64,000 nucleotides of DNA from Streptomyces uncialis (GCF_036250755.1 NZ_CP109583.1:4278001-4342000), one strand, 5' to 3'; numbered from the stretch's first letter, positions 7,470 through 16,211 are shown. A program made the numbers and translations. The notes: generated by a model from the letters alone, not told the origin.

Positions 7470-9161
7470 CTACCCCGCGCGACGCTGCTGCTTCGCCCGA
7501 CTCCGCTTCTCCGCGTACATCAACTGATCCGCGGACTTCAGCACCTCTTCCGCGGTCATCCCGCACCGCGCCCACCCGATCCCGAAACTCGCCCCCACCC
7601 GCACGGCCCGCCCGTCCACCCGGATGGGCGGAACGATCGCGTTCCGCAGCCGCACCGCGAGATCCTGCGCGTCCGCGCTGCCGAGCCCGTCGGCCAGCAC
7701 CACGAACTCGTCGCCGCCCAGCCGGGCCACCGTGTCGCCGTCCCGCACCCCGCTGGTGAGCCGCCGCGCGACCTCGATGAGGACCGCGTCCCCCGTGTGG
7801 TGCCCGAACCGGTCGTTGATCGACTTGAAGCCGTCGAGGTCGCAGAAGAGGACGGCGAGCCCCTTCGTCCCGTCGTCGTGCTCGCCCTCGGGGGCGACGA
7901 CGTGCACATGGTCGTACCCGACGACCGGCTGACCGGCCGGGGTGTCGAAGCGTTCCACCGCCCGCGCGGCCCGCTCGGCCAGCGCCTCCTCCTGGTCGAA
8001 GCCGTGCATCCCGGGCCCCCCGTACGCGGCGTCCGGGGACTCCCCCGCCGCCTCCCGCCCGTCGGCGGTCGACGCGGGCCGCCGGCACAGCCGCGCGGAG
8101 AGCCGGGACCGCAGCTCCGCGGAGTTCGGGAGTCCGGTCAGGGCATCGTGGCTGGCCCGGTGGGCGAGCTGGAGCTCGCGCCGTTTGCGCTCCTCTATGT
8201 CCTCGACATGCGTCAGCAGGAAGCGGGGCCCGTCGGCGGCGTCCGCGACGACGGAGTTGCGCAGTGACACCCATACGTAGGTGTTGTCCCGGCGCGCGAG
8301 CCGCAGCTCCGCGCGCCCGCCCTCGGCGGAGGTGCGCAGCAGGGTGCCGATGTCCTCGGGGTGGACCAGGTCGGAGAAGGAGTAGCGCCGCATGGCGGAG
8401 GCGGGGCGGCCGAGGAGGCGGCACAGCGCGTCGTTGGTGCGCAGCAGCCGGCCGCGCTGGTCGCCGCCCATCTCCGCTATCGCCATTCCGCTGGGCGCGT
8501 ACTCGAACGCCTGCCGGAAGGACTCCTCGCTGGCCCGCAGCGCCTGCTGCTCGCGTTCGAGGCGGACGAGTGCGCGCTGCATGTTTGCTCGCAGACGTGC
8601 GTTGCTTATGGCAATGGCGGCCTGGAACGCGTACATCTGGAGGGCTTCGCGGCCCCACGCGCCGGGCAGCCGGCCGTTGCGCGGACGGTCCACGGAGAGG
8701 ACGCCGATCAGCTCCCCGGGCAGTGCGCCGTTGGCCCAGAGGGGGGCGAAGAGGCGGTCGGAGGGGTGCCACTCGTCCTCGAACCGGGGCTCCGGTCCGT
8801 CGGTGTACCACTGCGGGACGTCGTCCTCGTCGAGGACCCAGCCCTCGGAGTGCGGGATGAAGATCAGGCTGCCCCAGCGCTCCCCCATGCCGAGCCGCCG
8901 GTCCCAGGCGGCGCGCGGGCCGACCCGGCCGGTGATGAGGGCTTCGGCGGACGCGTTCCCGGCGAAGGCGGCGACGACGAGGTCGCCGTCGGGGCGTACC
9001 AGGTTCACCGCGGCCAGCTCGTACCCGAGGCCGCTGACGACACCGTTCGCGACCGTCTGCACGGTGTCCGCGAGGCTGCGCGCCGTGTTCATGTCGGCCA
9101 TCACCTGATGCAGCTGCCGCAGGGTCGCAAGGCGGACGTACGGCTCCGATTCCGTCTCCAT
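7470..9161 (-). CDS. cdgB: GAF-PAS-GGDEF diguanylate cyclase CdgB
   Basis: Makes cyclic di-GMP from two GTP and thereby delays differentiation; in S. coelicolor cdgB is a known BldD target. 563 aa from the ATG at 9161, chosen for GGGGAGG upstream and because METESEPYVRLATLRQLHQVM is the usual family start; the frame runs 101 codons further without support. Order: N-terminal GAF-like sensor (about 10-190), PAS/PAC (about 205-330, ending in VEDIEERKRRE), GGDEF (about 335-560). The active site GGDEF is intact at 482-486 and an RxxD inhibitory site (RDGD) sits five residues before it, so product inhibition is expected. About 70 residues, Ala/Glu-rich, are inserted between DALTGLPN and FCDLDGFK. 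Confidence 0.92.
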   Translation of the reverse strand: METESEPYVRLATLRQLHQVMADMNTARSLADTVQTVANGVVSGLGYELAAVNLVRPDGDLVVAAFAGNASAEALITGRVGPRAAWDRRLGMGERWGSLIFIPHSEGWVLDEDDVPQWYTDGPEPRFEDEWHPSDRLFAPLWANGALPGELIGVLSVDRPRNGRLPGAWGREALQMYAFQAAIAISNARLRANMQRALVRLEREQQALRASEESFRQAFEYAPSGMAIAEMGGDQRGRLLRTNDALCRLLGRPASAMRRYSFSDLVHPEDIGTLLRTSAEGGRAELRLARRDNTYVWVSLRNSVVADAADGPRFLLTHVEDIEERKRRELQLAHRASHDALTGLPNSAELRSRLSARLCRRPASTADGREAAGESPDAAYGGPGMHGFDQEEALAERAARAVERFDTPAGQPVVGYDHVHVVAPEGEHDDGTKGLAVLFCDLDGFKSINDRFGHHTGDAVLIEVARRLTSGVRDGDTVARLGGDEFVVLADGLGSADAQDLAVRLRNAIVPPIRVDGRAVRVGASFGIGWARCGMTAEEVLKSADQLMYAEKRSRAKQQRRAG

Positions 9162-9256
9162 GCTCGCCCTCCCCGAGACGTCTACAGCAACTCCAAGGTC
9201 TCTCTGCGGCCGGGTGCGGCTGGGTGCACCCGGGTGCGGCGTCCCTGCCACTGAAT

Positions 9257-9270
9257 CACAGCGAGCTGTG
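9257..9270. promoter_or_regulatory. Perfect palindrome upstream of cdgB (proximal)
   Basis: CACAGC (9257-9262), two bases, GCTGTG (9265-9270), about 95 bp upstream of the cdgB start codon. It is a candidate operator. It does not obviously match the published BldD box spacing. Confidence 0.4.
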
Positions 9271-9304
9271 CACCCGGTACACAGGGTCAACAAATAATGG
9301 ACCC

Positions 9305-9320
9305 TGTGACTCATGTCACA
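9305..9320. promoter_or_regulatory. Perfect palindrome upstream of cdgB (distal)
   Basis: TGTGAC (9305-9310), TCAT, GTCACA (9315-9320), about 145 bp upstream of cdgB. It resembles CRP-like or BldD-like half sites (TGAC/GTCA); the spacing is one base shorter than the BldD consensus I recall. A regulatory site is inferred. Confidence 0.45.
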
Positions 9321-9671
9321 GTGGATGAATATGCCAGTTGACGCGCATAGACCGGCCGCTCCGCCGTTTGCGGACGGCAAATCCACTGACCGCCCTGGTC
9401 CTGATTGACGAGTGTTTCCAGGGCTGCGGAGGTCGGTACAGCAGCGCACGGGGGGCGCGTTCACACCAGAAGCGCGTGCTCCGGTAAATCATGGAAAAGG
9501 GTTTTGGATACATACGGTGTTGGGTATACACATCCATTTCCCTCCGCGAGGTACGCCGAAGGTACTCCGCGACGGGCCTCCGTGTACGGCAAACCGGTCC
9601 CGTGGTCCTAGGTCCATCGTCCGCCCTGGGGCCCGATGTGATGAACCGGAACGTCCGGTTAGCGTGATCTC

Positions 9672-10247
9672 GTGCTGAACACCTCCGCCCACGCCGCCGT
9701 CCCCTCCGCCCGCCCATCGGCCGGGCATGCTGAGGGGGTGACCAACGACGAGTTCCGCGCCGCGATGTCCCGGCTGGCCGCGGGCGTGGTGCTGGTGACC
9801 GCGCACGAACCGCCCCTGTCGTCCGACGGACCCCGCGGCGAGGACGTCGGCATGACCGCCACGGCGTTCCTGTCGGTGTCCCTCGATCCGCCACTCGTGC
9901 TGGTCAGCCTGCGGGAGGGCTCCCGGATGGACGACCTGCTCCTGGAACAGCCGCACTGGGCTGTTTCCGTTCTCACGGAGAGTCAGCGGCACATCGCGGG
10001 CCGCTTCGCGATGAAGGGACGCATCAGCGACCGCCTCCTCTTCGAGGACATCCCGTACACCCGGGGCGAGGTCTCGGGCTCCCCCCTGGTGGGGGGCGCG
10101 CTCGCGAACCTGGAGTGCGAGACGGAGCAGCGGGTGGCGGCGGGCGACCACACCCTCGTCATCGGCCGGGTCCTGACCGCGAGCCTGCCCAGCCCGGACG
10201 GCGGCCCCCTCATGTACTTCCGCGGGCGGTACCGGCAGCTGGGATAG
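9672..10247 (+). CDS. Flavin reductase-like (FMN-binding) oxidoreductase
   Basis: 191 aa protein of the flavin_reduct split-barrel family: an FRAAMSRLAAGVVLVTA start, a GMTATAFLSVSLDPPLVLVSL FMN-binding segment, and the final GGPLMYFRGRYRQL strand. Such proteins reduce FMN with NAD(P)H, often to feed a partner monooxygenase; no partner is adjacent. The GTG at 9672 gives a Ser/Ala-rich extension. The GTG at 9738 (VTNDEF), just after GAGGG, is an equally reasonable start and would give 169 aa. Confidence 0.82.
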   Translation: MLNTSAHAAVPSARPSAGHAEGVTNDEFRAAMSRLAAGVVLVTAHEPPLSSDGPRGEDVGMTATAFLSVSLDPPLVLVSLREGSRMDDLLLEQPHWAVSVLTESQRHIAGRFAMKGRISDRLLFEDIPYTRGEVSGSPLVGGALANLECETEQRVAAGDHTLVIGRVLTASLPSPDGGPLMYFRGRYRQLG

Positions 10248-10486
10248 GCGGGGCGCGGCGGGCCCGTCGTCCCGCCCGCAAGATGGCGGGTTCCCGCCGA
10301 CGCGGGTCCCGGCGGAGCGGTGGTTCCGACGCCGTGGAGGCTCCGATGCCGTGGAGGTCGTGGCGGCCCCGGCGACCCCGGGCAGACGATTTCCGGTCCC
10401 GGGCCGCGAACGATCCGCCGCACACGGCCCGCCGCCCCCGATCCGGCCGCCGAACGGCCACCGCAGCCTCACGACCACCAGGTCCC

Positions 10487-10924
10487 TCACGACCAGCCGC
10501 GTCCCGAACGCCCCTTCTTCGTCTCCGCGCGCGCCTTCTTCTCCCGCAGCCGCCGTTCGTTGATCCCGCGCGGGATGCGGGTCGGTTTGCGGGCTTTGGG
10601 GGGCGGGGCCGTCGCCTCGGCGAGGAGCGCGGTGAGACGGACGGCGGCGGTCTCGCGGTTGCGCCACTGCGAGCGGTGGTCGGAGGACCGTACGGTGACG
10701 ATCCCGTCGACCAGGCGGTCGGCGAGGCGGGCGAGGGCCCGGTCCTTCCAGACCTGGGGCAGCGCGTCCGTGCCCGCGAGGTCGAAGCGGAGCTCGACCT
10801 GGGAGTCGGTGGTGTTGACGTGCTGGCCGCCGGGCCCCGACGACTTGGAGAAACGCCACATCAGCTCGGCCTCCGGGAGGAGGACCGAACCGCGGATGAC
10901 GTGAGGACCGGACATGCCGTCCAT
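10487..10924 (-). CDS. arfB: Peptidyl-tRNA hydrolase ArfB-type ribosome rescue factor
   Basis: 145 aa, the size of ArfB/YaeJ. The release-factor catalytic GGQ is at 32-34 in SSGPGGQHVN. The basic C-terminal tail (RRLREKKARAETKKGRSGRGW) matches the part that enters the empty mRNA channel of stalled ribosomes. It is expected to free peptides from ribosomes that lack a stop codon. An ATG three codons in (10915) is a possible alternative start. Confidence 0.9.
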   Translation of the reverse strand: MDGMSGPHVIRGSVLLPEAELMWRFSKSSGPGGQHVNTTDSQVELRFDLAGTDALPQVWKDRALARLADRLVDGIVTVRSSDHRSQWRNRETAAVRLTALLAEATAPPPKARKPTRIPRGINERRLREKKARAETKKGRSGRGWS

Positions 10925-11144
10925 GGTCGCGCCCCGGACGGCCTCCCGTCACGCGTTTTTCGCCGGGTACCGGATACGCCGGGACCGGTACGGGGACCCC
11001 GCTTCCCGTCGAATCGAATACGCGTACGAGAAAATCGGACGCGACACCAGGAACCTCAGGGCATCCTGCTCACGTTCATAGAGGTGACGGTAGCTTCGTC
11101 CTCAGTACGGAGCCCGACACACATCGCATGGAAAGGGACATCCC

Positions 11145-11720
11145 ATGGCTGTAAGCCTGTCCAAGGGCGGCAACGTCTCCCTCACCAAGGAGGCCCCGGG
11201 CCTGACCGCCGTCACGGTGGGCCTCGGCTGGGACGTCCGGACCACCACCGGCACCGATTTCGACCTCGACGCCTCGGCCATCGCGGTGAACCCGCAGGGC
11301 AAGGTCTACTCGGACGGCCACTTCGTCTTCTTCAACAACAAGCAGACGCCGGACCAGACGATCGTCCACACCGGCGACAACCGCACGGGTGAGGGCGCCG
11401 GCGACGACGAGGCGATCAACGTCAACCTCGCCGGTCTCCCCGCCGACATCGACAAGATCGTCTTCCCGGTCTCGATCTACGACGCCGAGAACCGCAGCCA
11501 GAACTTCGGCCAGGTGCGGAACGCCTACATCCGCATCGTCAACCAGGCCGGTGGCACGGAGATCGCGCGCTACGACCTCTCCGAGGACGCGGCGACCGAG
11601 ACCGCCATGGTCTTCGGCGAGCTCTACCGCAACGGCGCCGAGTGGAAGTTCCGCGCCGTCGGCCAGGGCTACGCCTCGGGCCTGGTCGGTATCGCGCAGG
11701 ACTTCGGCGTCAACGTCTGA
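11145..11720 (+). CDS. terD: TerD-family calcium-binding stress protein
   Basis: 191 aa, full-length single TerD domain. The N-terminus ([29 protein letters not shown]) and the acidic Ca2+-binding loops ([12 protein letters not shown] and [12 protein letters not shown]) are intact. TerD proteins belong to tellurite and phage-stress systems and in streptomycetes affect differentiation; the precise role is unclear. The start is set by AGGGACATCCC before the ATG. A strong terminator follows. A second TerD domain occurs in this window inside a nuclease fusion at 37412-39727. Confidence 0.93.
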   Translation: MAVSLSKGGNVSLTKEAPGLTAVTVGLGWDVRTTTGTDFDLDASAIAVNPQGKVYSDGHFVFFNNKQTPDQTIVHTGDNRTGEGAGDDEAINVNLAGLPADIDKIVFPVSIYDAENRSQNFGQVRNAYIRIVNQAGGTEIARYDLSEDAATETAMVFGELYRNGAEWKFRAVGQGYASGLVGIAQDFGVNV

Positions 11721-11738
11721 CGTCCGGTCCGGCTGTAC

Positions 11739-11771
11739 GGGACCCCCGGGGCATCACGCCCCGGGGGTCCC
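11739..11771. terminator. Strong hairpin after terD
   Basis: Perfect 14-bp arms, GGGACCCCCGGGGC (11739-11752) and GCCCCGGGGGTCCC (11758-11771), around the loop ATCAC. It lies 18 bp past the terD stop and also overlaps the stop of the convergent gene at 11754, so it probably serves both. Confidence 0.85.
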
Positions 11772-12227
11772 GGCCGTACGGGGGCAGGGCGCCGGACCCC
11801 GCCCGCAGCTCAGTACGGCCAGGGACAGGAACACGGGCCGCTGGAGGTAGTGACCCAGCGAGATGTCACCCCCGGCGGCCAGTAGCGCGGCGGCGGAGGC
11901 GGCGCGGGCGGCGATCCGGGCGGGGTCGCGTTCGGCGGTGGAGTCGAAGCGGGGCGCGTGGGCGGTGAGTTGCCGGGCGATCCACTCCGCGGCCTCCTCG
12001 GGCTTGTCCCAGGTGCCCCGGATCAGGGCGGCGGGCTTGAGGAGCCAGTGCGCGGTCTCGATGGGCGGAAGGTCGCTGGTGGCGAACTCGGCGGAGACCT
12101 CGCGGTACCGCTGGACGAGCTCCGGCCGGCTGCCGTGCGGGGGCGGTTCGGGGTACGGAGGTCTGCGCAGCGCCTCGTCGTCGAAACGGCTCTTGGGCCC
12201 GGTCCAGAGATAGCCGTGATGGTGCAC
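11754..12227 (-). CDS. Hypothetical protein
   Basis: 157 aa, no recognised domain. The N-terminus (MHHHGYLWTGPKSRFDDEALRRPPYPEPPP) is distinctive; the middle is helical with a Trp-rich stretch (AHWLLKPAALIRGTW...EEAAEWIARQL), and an Ala-rich helix precedes a short Cys-containing tail that overlaps the terD terminator. No signal peptide or membrane segment is seen. Codon bias is normal for the genome. It is convergent with terD; function unknown. Confidence 0.65.
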   Translation of the reverse strand: MHHHGYLWTGPKSRFDDEALRRPPYPEPPPHGSRPELVQRYREVSAEFATSDLPPIETAHWLLKPAALIRGTWDKPEEAAEWIARQLTAHAPRFDSTAERDPARIAARAASAAALLAAGGDISLGHYLQRPVFLSLAVLSCGRGPAPCPRTAGTPGA

Positions 12228-12346
12228 GGGCGAGCCTGCTTTCGCCGTACGGGGAGGGTGGGAGGTGCGGCCGGCCGGCCCCGGCCCTGGGCGGGCGGGG
12301 ATCGGCCGGGGCCGACCGGGGTCCTGGGCGGGTCAGGTCCGCCGGG

Positions 12347-12586
12347 TCAGGCGGAGCGCACGAACCGGCCGGGGTCGATACCGGCGGCGGTCAGCTCCGC
12401 GGTGGTGAACCTCAGCGGTTCGGCCTGGGGCCGCTTGGTGTCGCCCAGGGCCCAGACGTCGTCATCGATACGTGCCAGGGTCACGCAGGACTCGCCGTCC
12501 GGGTGGGTGTTGCCACCGCAGGCGGTGGCGGTCACGAAGCGGGCTCCGTCGAGGGGGAGGGTGTAGAGGTCGCGCGGTCGGCGCAT
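12347..12586 (-). CDS. DUF397 domain protein
   Basis: 79 aa from the ATG at 12586, preceded by AGGAGG; an extended open frame to 12883 overlaps the regulator gene and is rejected. It shows the DUF397 pattern of short beta-strands (GARFVTATACGGNTHPDGESCVTLARI, DDVWALGDTK, PLRFTTAELTA). DUF397 proteins are usually encoded next to XRE/DUF5753 regulators, and their interaction controls development or secondary metabolism in some streptomycetes. It is the last gene of a four-gene minus-strand cassette, 169 bp downstream of its regulator. Confidence 0.8.
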   Translation of the reverse strand: MRRPRDLYTLPLDGARFVTATACGGNTHPDGESCVTLARIDDDVWALGDTKRPQAEPLRFTTAELTAAGIDPGRFVRSA

Positions 12587-12755
12587 GGATGCCTCCTGGT
12601 GGACTCGGTAGGGGTGCGCTCGGCGGGGGAACCTGGAGAACTCGGACACGACGGTGAGCCGTACCGTTCCGTCGATGTCCTGTACGGCGGCCATCTTTTC
12701 CCACGCCTTTTCTTCATATGCCCAATATCTCAGACCAGTTGGCAGCCAAGGCGCT

Positions 12756-13613
12756 TCAGTCACGTTCACGCATGAACTCGGAGGCGAGTTCCTCAAGAAG
12801 CGCAGTGAGACGTTCTCCGGTAACGGAATACGACCAGAAGAGATCGAAGAGATTGCGGTGGAACTGGACATCCTGCGGGTCACGCAACACGACTTCGCCG
12901 GAGAAGAGTTCTACGGTCACCAGGCGCCTGTCATAGACCACGAAGATGTTCATCGGGATGGCCGGCACCTGGACCGACTGGGGGACTATCCCGATGTGCA
13001 CCTGCGGCTTCCGGGCCACTTCGGCCATGTGCCGGCATTGCGCCGCCATGACCTCGGCGTTCGCTCGGCGCCATCTGACCGCCTGTTCAGTCATCAGGAA
13101 CCAGAAGGTCCGCGAGGTGTCGTCCAGGATCGCTTGACGGTCCATACGGGCCTGGACCGCACGCGCGACATCACGTTTGGAGCTCCCCTCGACGGTCGCT
13201 GAAAGCGTCTCTGTGGCGTACTCCCTGATGTGCAGCAGCCCGGTGGGGACTGCGGGCAGAAAGTGCCGCACTTCCCCGGAGGAGGACTCAAGCGCCTGGA
13301 GCTCGGCCTGCTTGCGGTGGAGCCCCATGCGGGCGTAGGCACGCCAAGAGGCGTAGTCGACGTTGGCCTGACGGGCCAGCGCGATGATCTCCGTCGCCAC
13401 CGTCCCGGGAACGGAGAGTGCCGCGAGGATACGTTCCACGTCGATGACCGTCGGCAGAGCACGTCCGGTCTCGATCCGGCTGATCTTCGTTTGACTCATG
13501 TTGCAGCGGAGCGCAAGGCGTTCACCACTGAGTCCGGAAGCACGACGGAGGCCCCGAAGGGCCTCCGCGAGATGCTGCCGGTCGTCGGCGCTGTTCTCAG
13601 AATCGATAGGCAC
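12756..13613 (-). CDS. XRE-family regulator with DUF5753
   Basis: 285 aa. N-terminal helix-turn-helix at about 12-70 (LRGLRRASGLSGERLALRCNMSQTKISRIETGRALPT). C-terminal DUF5753 ligand-type domain follows (YATETLSATV ... FWFLMTEQAVRWR ... VQVPAIPMNIFVVYD). This is the BldB-neighbour class of regulators common in Streptomyces, typically paired with a DUF397 protein. Its start overlaps the end of the DUF6879 gene by 17 bp, so translation is coupled. Confidence 0.88.
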   Translation of the reverse strand: MPIDSENSADDRQHLAEALRGLRRASGLSGERLALRCNMSQTKISRIETGRALPTVIDVERILAALSVPGTVATEIIALARQANVDYASWRAYARMGLHRKQAELQALESSSGEVRHFLPAVPTGLLHIREYATETLSATVEGSSKRDVARAVQARMDRQAILDDTSRTFWFLMTEQAVRWRRANAEVMAAQCRHMAEVARKPQVHIGIVPQSVQVPAIPMNIFVVYDRRLVTVELFSGEVVLRDPQDVQFHRNLFDLFWSYSVTGERLTALLEELASEFMRERD

Positions 13614-14133
13614 TGAACGGAACGGCTCTTTCCACCGCGAGATCCCGCCACGCCAGATACTGACCGATATCGGGGTCCTGGATCAGCTCCCGATTGATCT
13701 GTGTCCCGTCGTCCCGGTAGTTCAGATGCACGACGATCCGCTCGTCGAACATCCAGAAGTCCTGCTCCGGGAGCCCCGGATTCGGTTCGTCCGTGAGGTC
13801 GAGGATCCGGTAGTCCTCACCGGCGGCCACGTTGCCCGGGATGGCCCATTCCAGGAGATACTTGGTGTAGTTCGTCAGCGGCCGGTGGACGATCTTGGCC
13901 CGGGTCATCGTCCGGCCCGCCGCCGCGTTGTTCCGAATGGTCTGGTGCCAGACCGTGTTGAAGTCTCCGGGCCTCGGTTCTCCGGCAGTGAAATCGCGTA
14001 CCGAATCTGCTTCCTTCGGCATCGTGTACTGCTGATGGACCTCAAGCCGGAATGCCGACGACTCGAAGTTCCGGAAGTGAGACTTCCATTCGTCGCCGTC
14101 CAGCAGAACGGGGCTAGAGCCAGCCACGGACAC
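13597..14133 (-). CDS. DUF6879-family protein
   Basis: 178 aa, cytoplasmic. It matches what I know of the DUF6879 family: an early LDGDEWKSHF, a central SFRLEVHQQY segment, and the characteristic FDLTDEPN / DFWMFDERIVV / LNYRDDG region followed by an aromatic ending (AVPFSAYRF). The family is abundant in actinomycetes beside XRE regulators; its biochemistry is not known to me. Its start overlaps the upstream small gene by 20 bp and its end overlaps the regulator by 17 bp, so the three are one translational unit. Confidence 0.8.
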   Translation of the reverse strand: MSVAGSSPVLLDGDEWKSHFRNFESSAFRLEVHQQYTMPKEADSVRDFTAGEPRPGDFNTVWHQTIRNNAAAGRTMTRAKIVHRPLTNYTKYLLEWAIPGNVAAGEDYRILDLTDEPNPGLPEQDFWMFDERIVVHLNYRDDGTQINRELIQDPDIGQYLAWRDLAVERAVPFSAYRF

Positions 14134-14332
14134 GTGCGGCCTCCTTCAGCAGGGACTCGGGGATCAGCACGATCGATTCCCCTTCGGGGGTTCGCTGCGG
14201 TACGTCGCTGCCCTGGACCGCCAGCATCTCCGGGTCGGCGGTGGCGTACACGGTCGGGCAGTCACCGTTGCCACATTTGTCTTCCTTCTCATCGGCGCAG
14301 GGACCACCGGCGATCGGGCGTAGAGCTGTCAT
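14114..14332 (-). CDS. Small Cys-containing protein heading the DUF6879 cassette
   Basis: 72 aa from the ATG at 14332, set by GAGGGG eight bases upstream; the open frame upstream of it is spurious. It contains four residues of a possible metal motif (GPCADEKEDKCGNGDCP: C-x6-C-x4-C), a short strand-rich middle (PTVYATADPEMLAVQGSDV) and a helix (IVLIPESLLKEAARVRGWL). Similar short proteins sit before DUF6879 genes in other streptomycetes, as far as I recall. Function unknown. Confidence 0.7.
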   Translation of the reverse strand: MTALRPIAGGPCADEKEDKCGNGDCPTVYATADPEMLAVQGSDVPQRTPEGESIVLIPESLLKEAARVRGWL

Positions 14333-14510
14333 CGAACTCCCCTCATCACAGTGTGCACTTGAGGAAAGTACGGACGGTGATGGTCCGGGCGCAAGCCGAT
14401 CCGGCGTCCAGTCACGTTGTCGCATAGACATGTCCGAGGAGCGGGCCCCGCGCACGCACCGGACCGCATCCGCCGACCGGCTGCGGTGAGGTCCACCTGG
14501 TCGGCGCCGC

Positions 14511-16037
14511 TCACGGACGGGACGGTTTGCCGTTGCCGTGGAGCCAGGTCGTCCAGATCTCGCGGAGGGCCCGGCGGTGTTCCGGGGCTGCGGTGCGTTC
14601 CACGTAGGACGTGAAGTCGGCGGTGTTCGCGTTGCGGTGGCGGTACGTGGTGGGCCAGCCGCGGAGGATCTCGCGGAACGCGGGGTCGCCGACCGTACGG
14701 CGGATCTTGTGGAGGACCATCGCGCCGCGCTGGTAGACCGGGGCGTCCGAGACATGCGCGGCGCCGGGCGGGTCGGCGGGCGGGAAGGCCCAGACCGCCT
14801 CGTTCGCGCCGGGCTCGTCGTAGTAGTCGCCCCGGTACAGCGCGGCGAACACGCTCTGCGCGGTGCGGCCCCCGTGCTCCTCGTCCCACAGCCACTCGGC
14901 GTACGTGGCGAAGCCCTCGTTCAGCCACATGTCGCGCCAGGTCTTCGGGGTGACCGAGTCCCCGTACCACTGGTGGGCCAGCTCATGGACCACCAGGACG
15001 GTGCTCGGGGCGCCCGCGTAGACGGGCCGGGTCTGGGTCTCCAGCGCGTATCCGGCGTCCCCCTCGCGGTCCACGATCGCACCCGTCGAGGAGAACGGGT
15101 ACGGGCCGAAGGTGCGCTCGCCCCACCCGACGATCTCCGGGATACGCGCCAGCGCCTTGCGCGAGGCGCCCGCCTCGACGGGGTCGACGGCGGTGTAGAC
15201 GAGCAGGCGGCGGCGCTCGTCGCCGCCCTTGATGCCGTCGGACTCCGTGAACCGGTCCGCCGTGATCTGCGACGTGGCGACCTTGTAGCGGCCCACCGCC
15301 ACGGTCGCCGTGTAGCTCGCGAGCGGTTCGGAGCTGTGCCAGCCGAAGGTGGTGCGGCCGTTCTCGGTGCGCTGCCCGCGCGGTTCGCCGTTGGACACGG
15401 CGGTCAGCCCGTCCGGGACCGTGACGCTGATGTCGTACGACGCCTTGTCGCTCGGGTGGTGGTTGCCGGGGAACCACGCCATGGAACCGGTGGGCTCCCC
15501 CAGCGCGAGCGCTCCGTCGGCGGTGGGCAGCCAGCCCTCCTCGGAGCCGTCCGGGTCGGTGATCGTCCGGGGCCGCCCCTCGTACCGGACGGTGGTCCGG
15601 AAGTCGGCGCCCTTCTTGAGCGCCTTGCCCGGACGCACGGTCAGCTCCTGTCCGTCCCTGGAGGTCCGCGCCCGGTCGCCGTCCACGGTCACCGACCCGA
15701 CCGTGAGGCCCAGCAGATCGAGGTTGAAGGCCGTGAGGTCCTGCCCGGCCCGCGCGGTGAGCGTCGCCGTGCCGGTGAGACGGCGGGGACCCGGGTCGTA
15801 GTCGAGGGTCAGGGCGTAGTGGGTGACGTCGTAGCCGCCGTTGCCCATCCGGGGGAAGTACGGGTCCCCGACCCCGTCGGCGCCCACGGTCCGGTCCCGC
15901 GTCCCGGTACCGGTCCCGGACCCCGTACTCATCCCCGTCCCCGTACCCGTGCAGCCCACGGCCACGACGAGCATCAGGCCGGCGAGGGCGGCGGCCGTGC
16001 TCGTTGCGGCGGCGCGGCGTACGGGGCGACGGTCCAC
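14511..16037 (-). CDS. M1-family zinc metallopeptidase lipoprotein
   Basis: 508 aa from the GTG at 16037, chosen because a signal peptide with lipobox (VVAVGC) then follows directly; the frame continues 52 Pro-rich codons upstream without support. A Gly/Thr/Ser linker leads to the M1 aminopeptidase-type N-domain (FNLDLLGLTVGSVTV) and catalytic domain. The zinc site HELAH is at 351-355 with the third ligand E374 (WLNEGF), and a YQRGAMVLHKIRR segment supports the family. The usual GAMEN exopeptidase motif appears as GSMAWF/GDAGYALE variants. Probably an extracellular, membrane-tethered aminopeptidase. Confidence 0.88.
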   Translation of the reverse strand: MDRRPVRRAAATSTAAALAGLMLVVAVGCTGTGTGMSTGSGTGTGTRDRTVGADGVGDPYFPRMGNGGYDVTHYALTLDYDPGPRRLTGTATLTARAGQDLTAFNLDLLGLTVGSVTVDGDRARTSRDGQELTVRPGKALKKGADFRTTVRYEGRPRTITDPDGSEEGWLPTADGALALGEPTGSMAWFPGNHHPSDKASYDISVTVPDGLTAVSNGEPRGQRTENGRTTFGWHSSEPLASYTATVAVGRYKVATSQITADRFTESDGIKGGDERRRLLVYTAVDPVEAGASRKALARIPEIVGWGERTFGPYPFSSTGAIVDREGDAGYALETQTRPVYAGAPSTVLVVHELAHQWYGDSVTPKTWRDMWLNEGFATYAEWLWDEEHGGRTAQSVFAALYRGDYYDEPGANEAVWAFPPADPPGAAHVSDAPVYQRGAMVLHKIRRTVGDPAFREILRGWPTTYRHRNANTADFTSYVERTAAPEHRRALREIWTTWLHGNGKPSRP

Positions 16038-16162
16038 GGGATGGATCTTATGCACCGTTTGCCGGGGTTGCCCGCTGGGGCGGGTGGGTCCGGGGGAAGG
16101 TGGAGAAGGCGGGCAGGGCGGGCAAGGCGGGGGACGTGGGGAAGGGCGGGGAGGGCTGTCGG

Positions 16163-16193
16163 GTGCGGGAGGTCCGGGCCGGACCTCCCGCAC
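16163..16193. terminator. Hairpin after the HbpS-like gene
   Basis: Perfect 15-bp arms GTGCGGGAGGTCCGG (16163-16177) and CCGGACCTCCCGCAC (16179-16193) with one base between. It lies 18 bp beyond the stop of the haem-binding protein gene on the minus strand. Confidence 0.75.
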
Positions 16194-16211
16194 TCCGGGC
16201 GGGAACGGCCG

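Larger units (their letters stand above)
9162..9671. other. Divergent regulatory region between cdgB and a flavin reductase gene
   Basis: 510 bp with no supported gene. It is locally AT-richer than its surroundings (for example around 9285-9340 and 9495-9545) and carries two palindromes upstream of cdgB, listed separately. Short open frames cross it on both strands but none has both a ribosome site and normal codon bias. Confidence 0.6.

Noticed and set aside
5580-8267. 895-aa plus-strand open frame
   Set aside because: It runs through the CBM gene antisense, element copy A and the cdgB C-terminus; no start support and no recognisable domain.
9305-9320. Exact BldD box upstream of cdgB
   Set aside because: The half sites match but the spacing is one base short of the consensus I recall, so I report only a palindrome.
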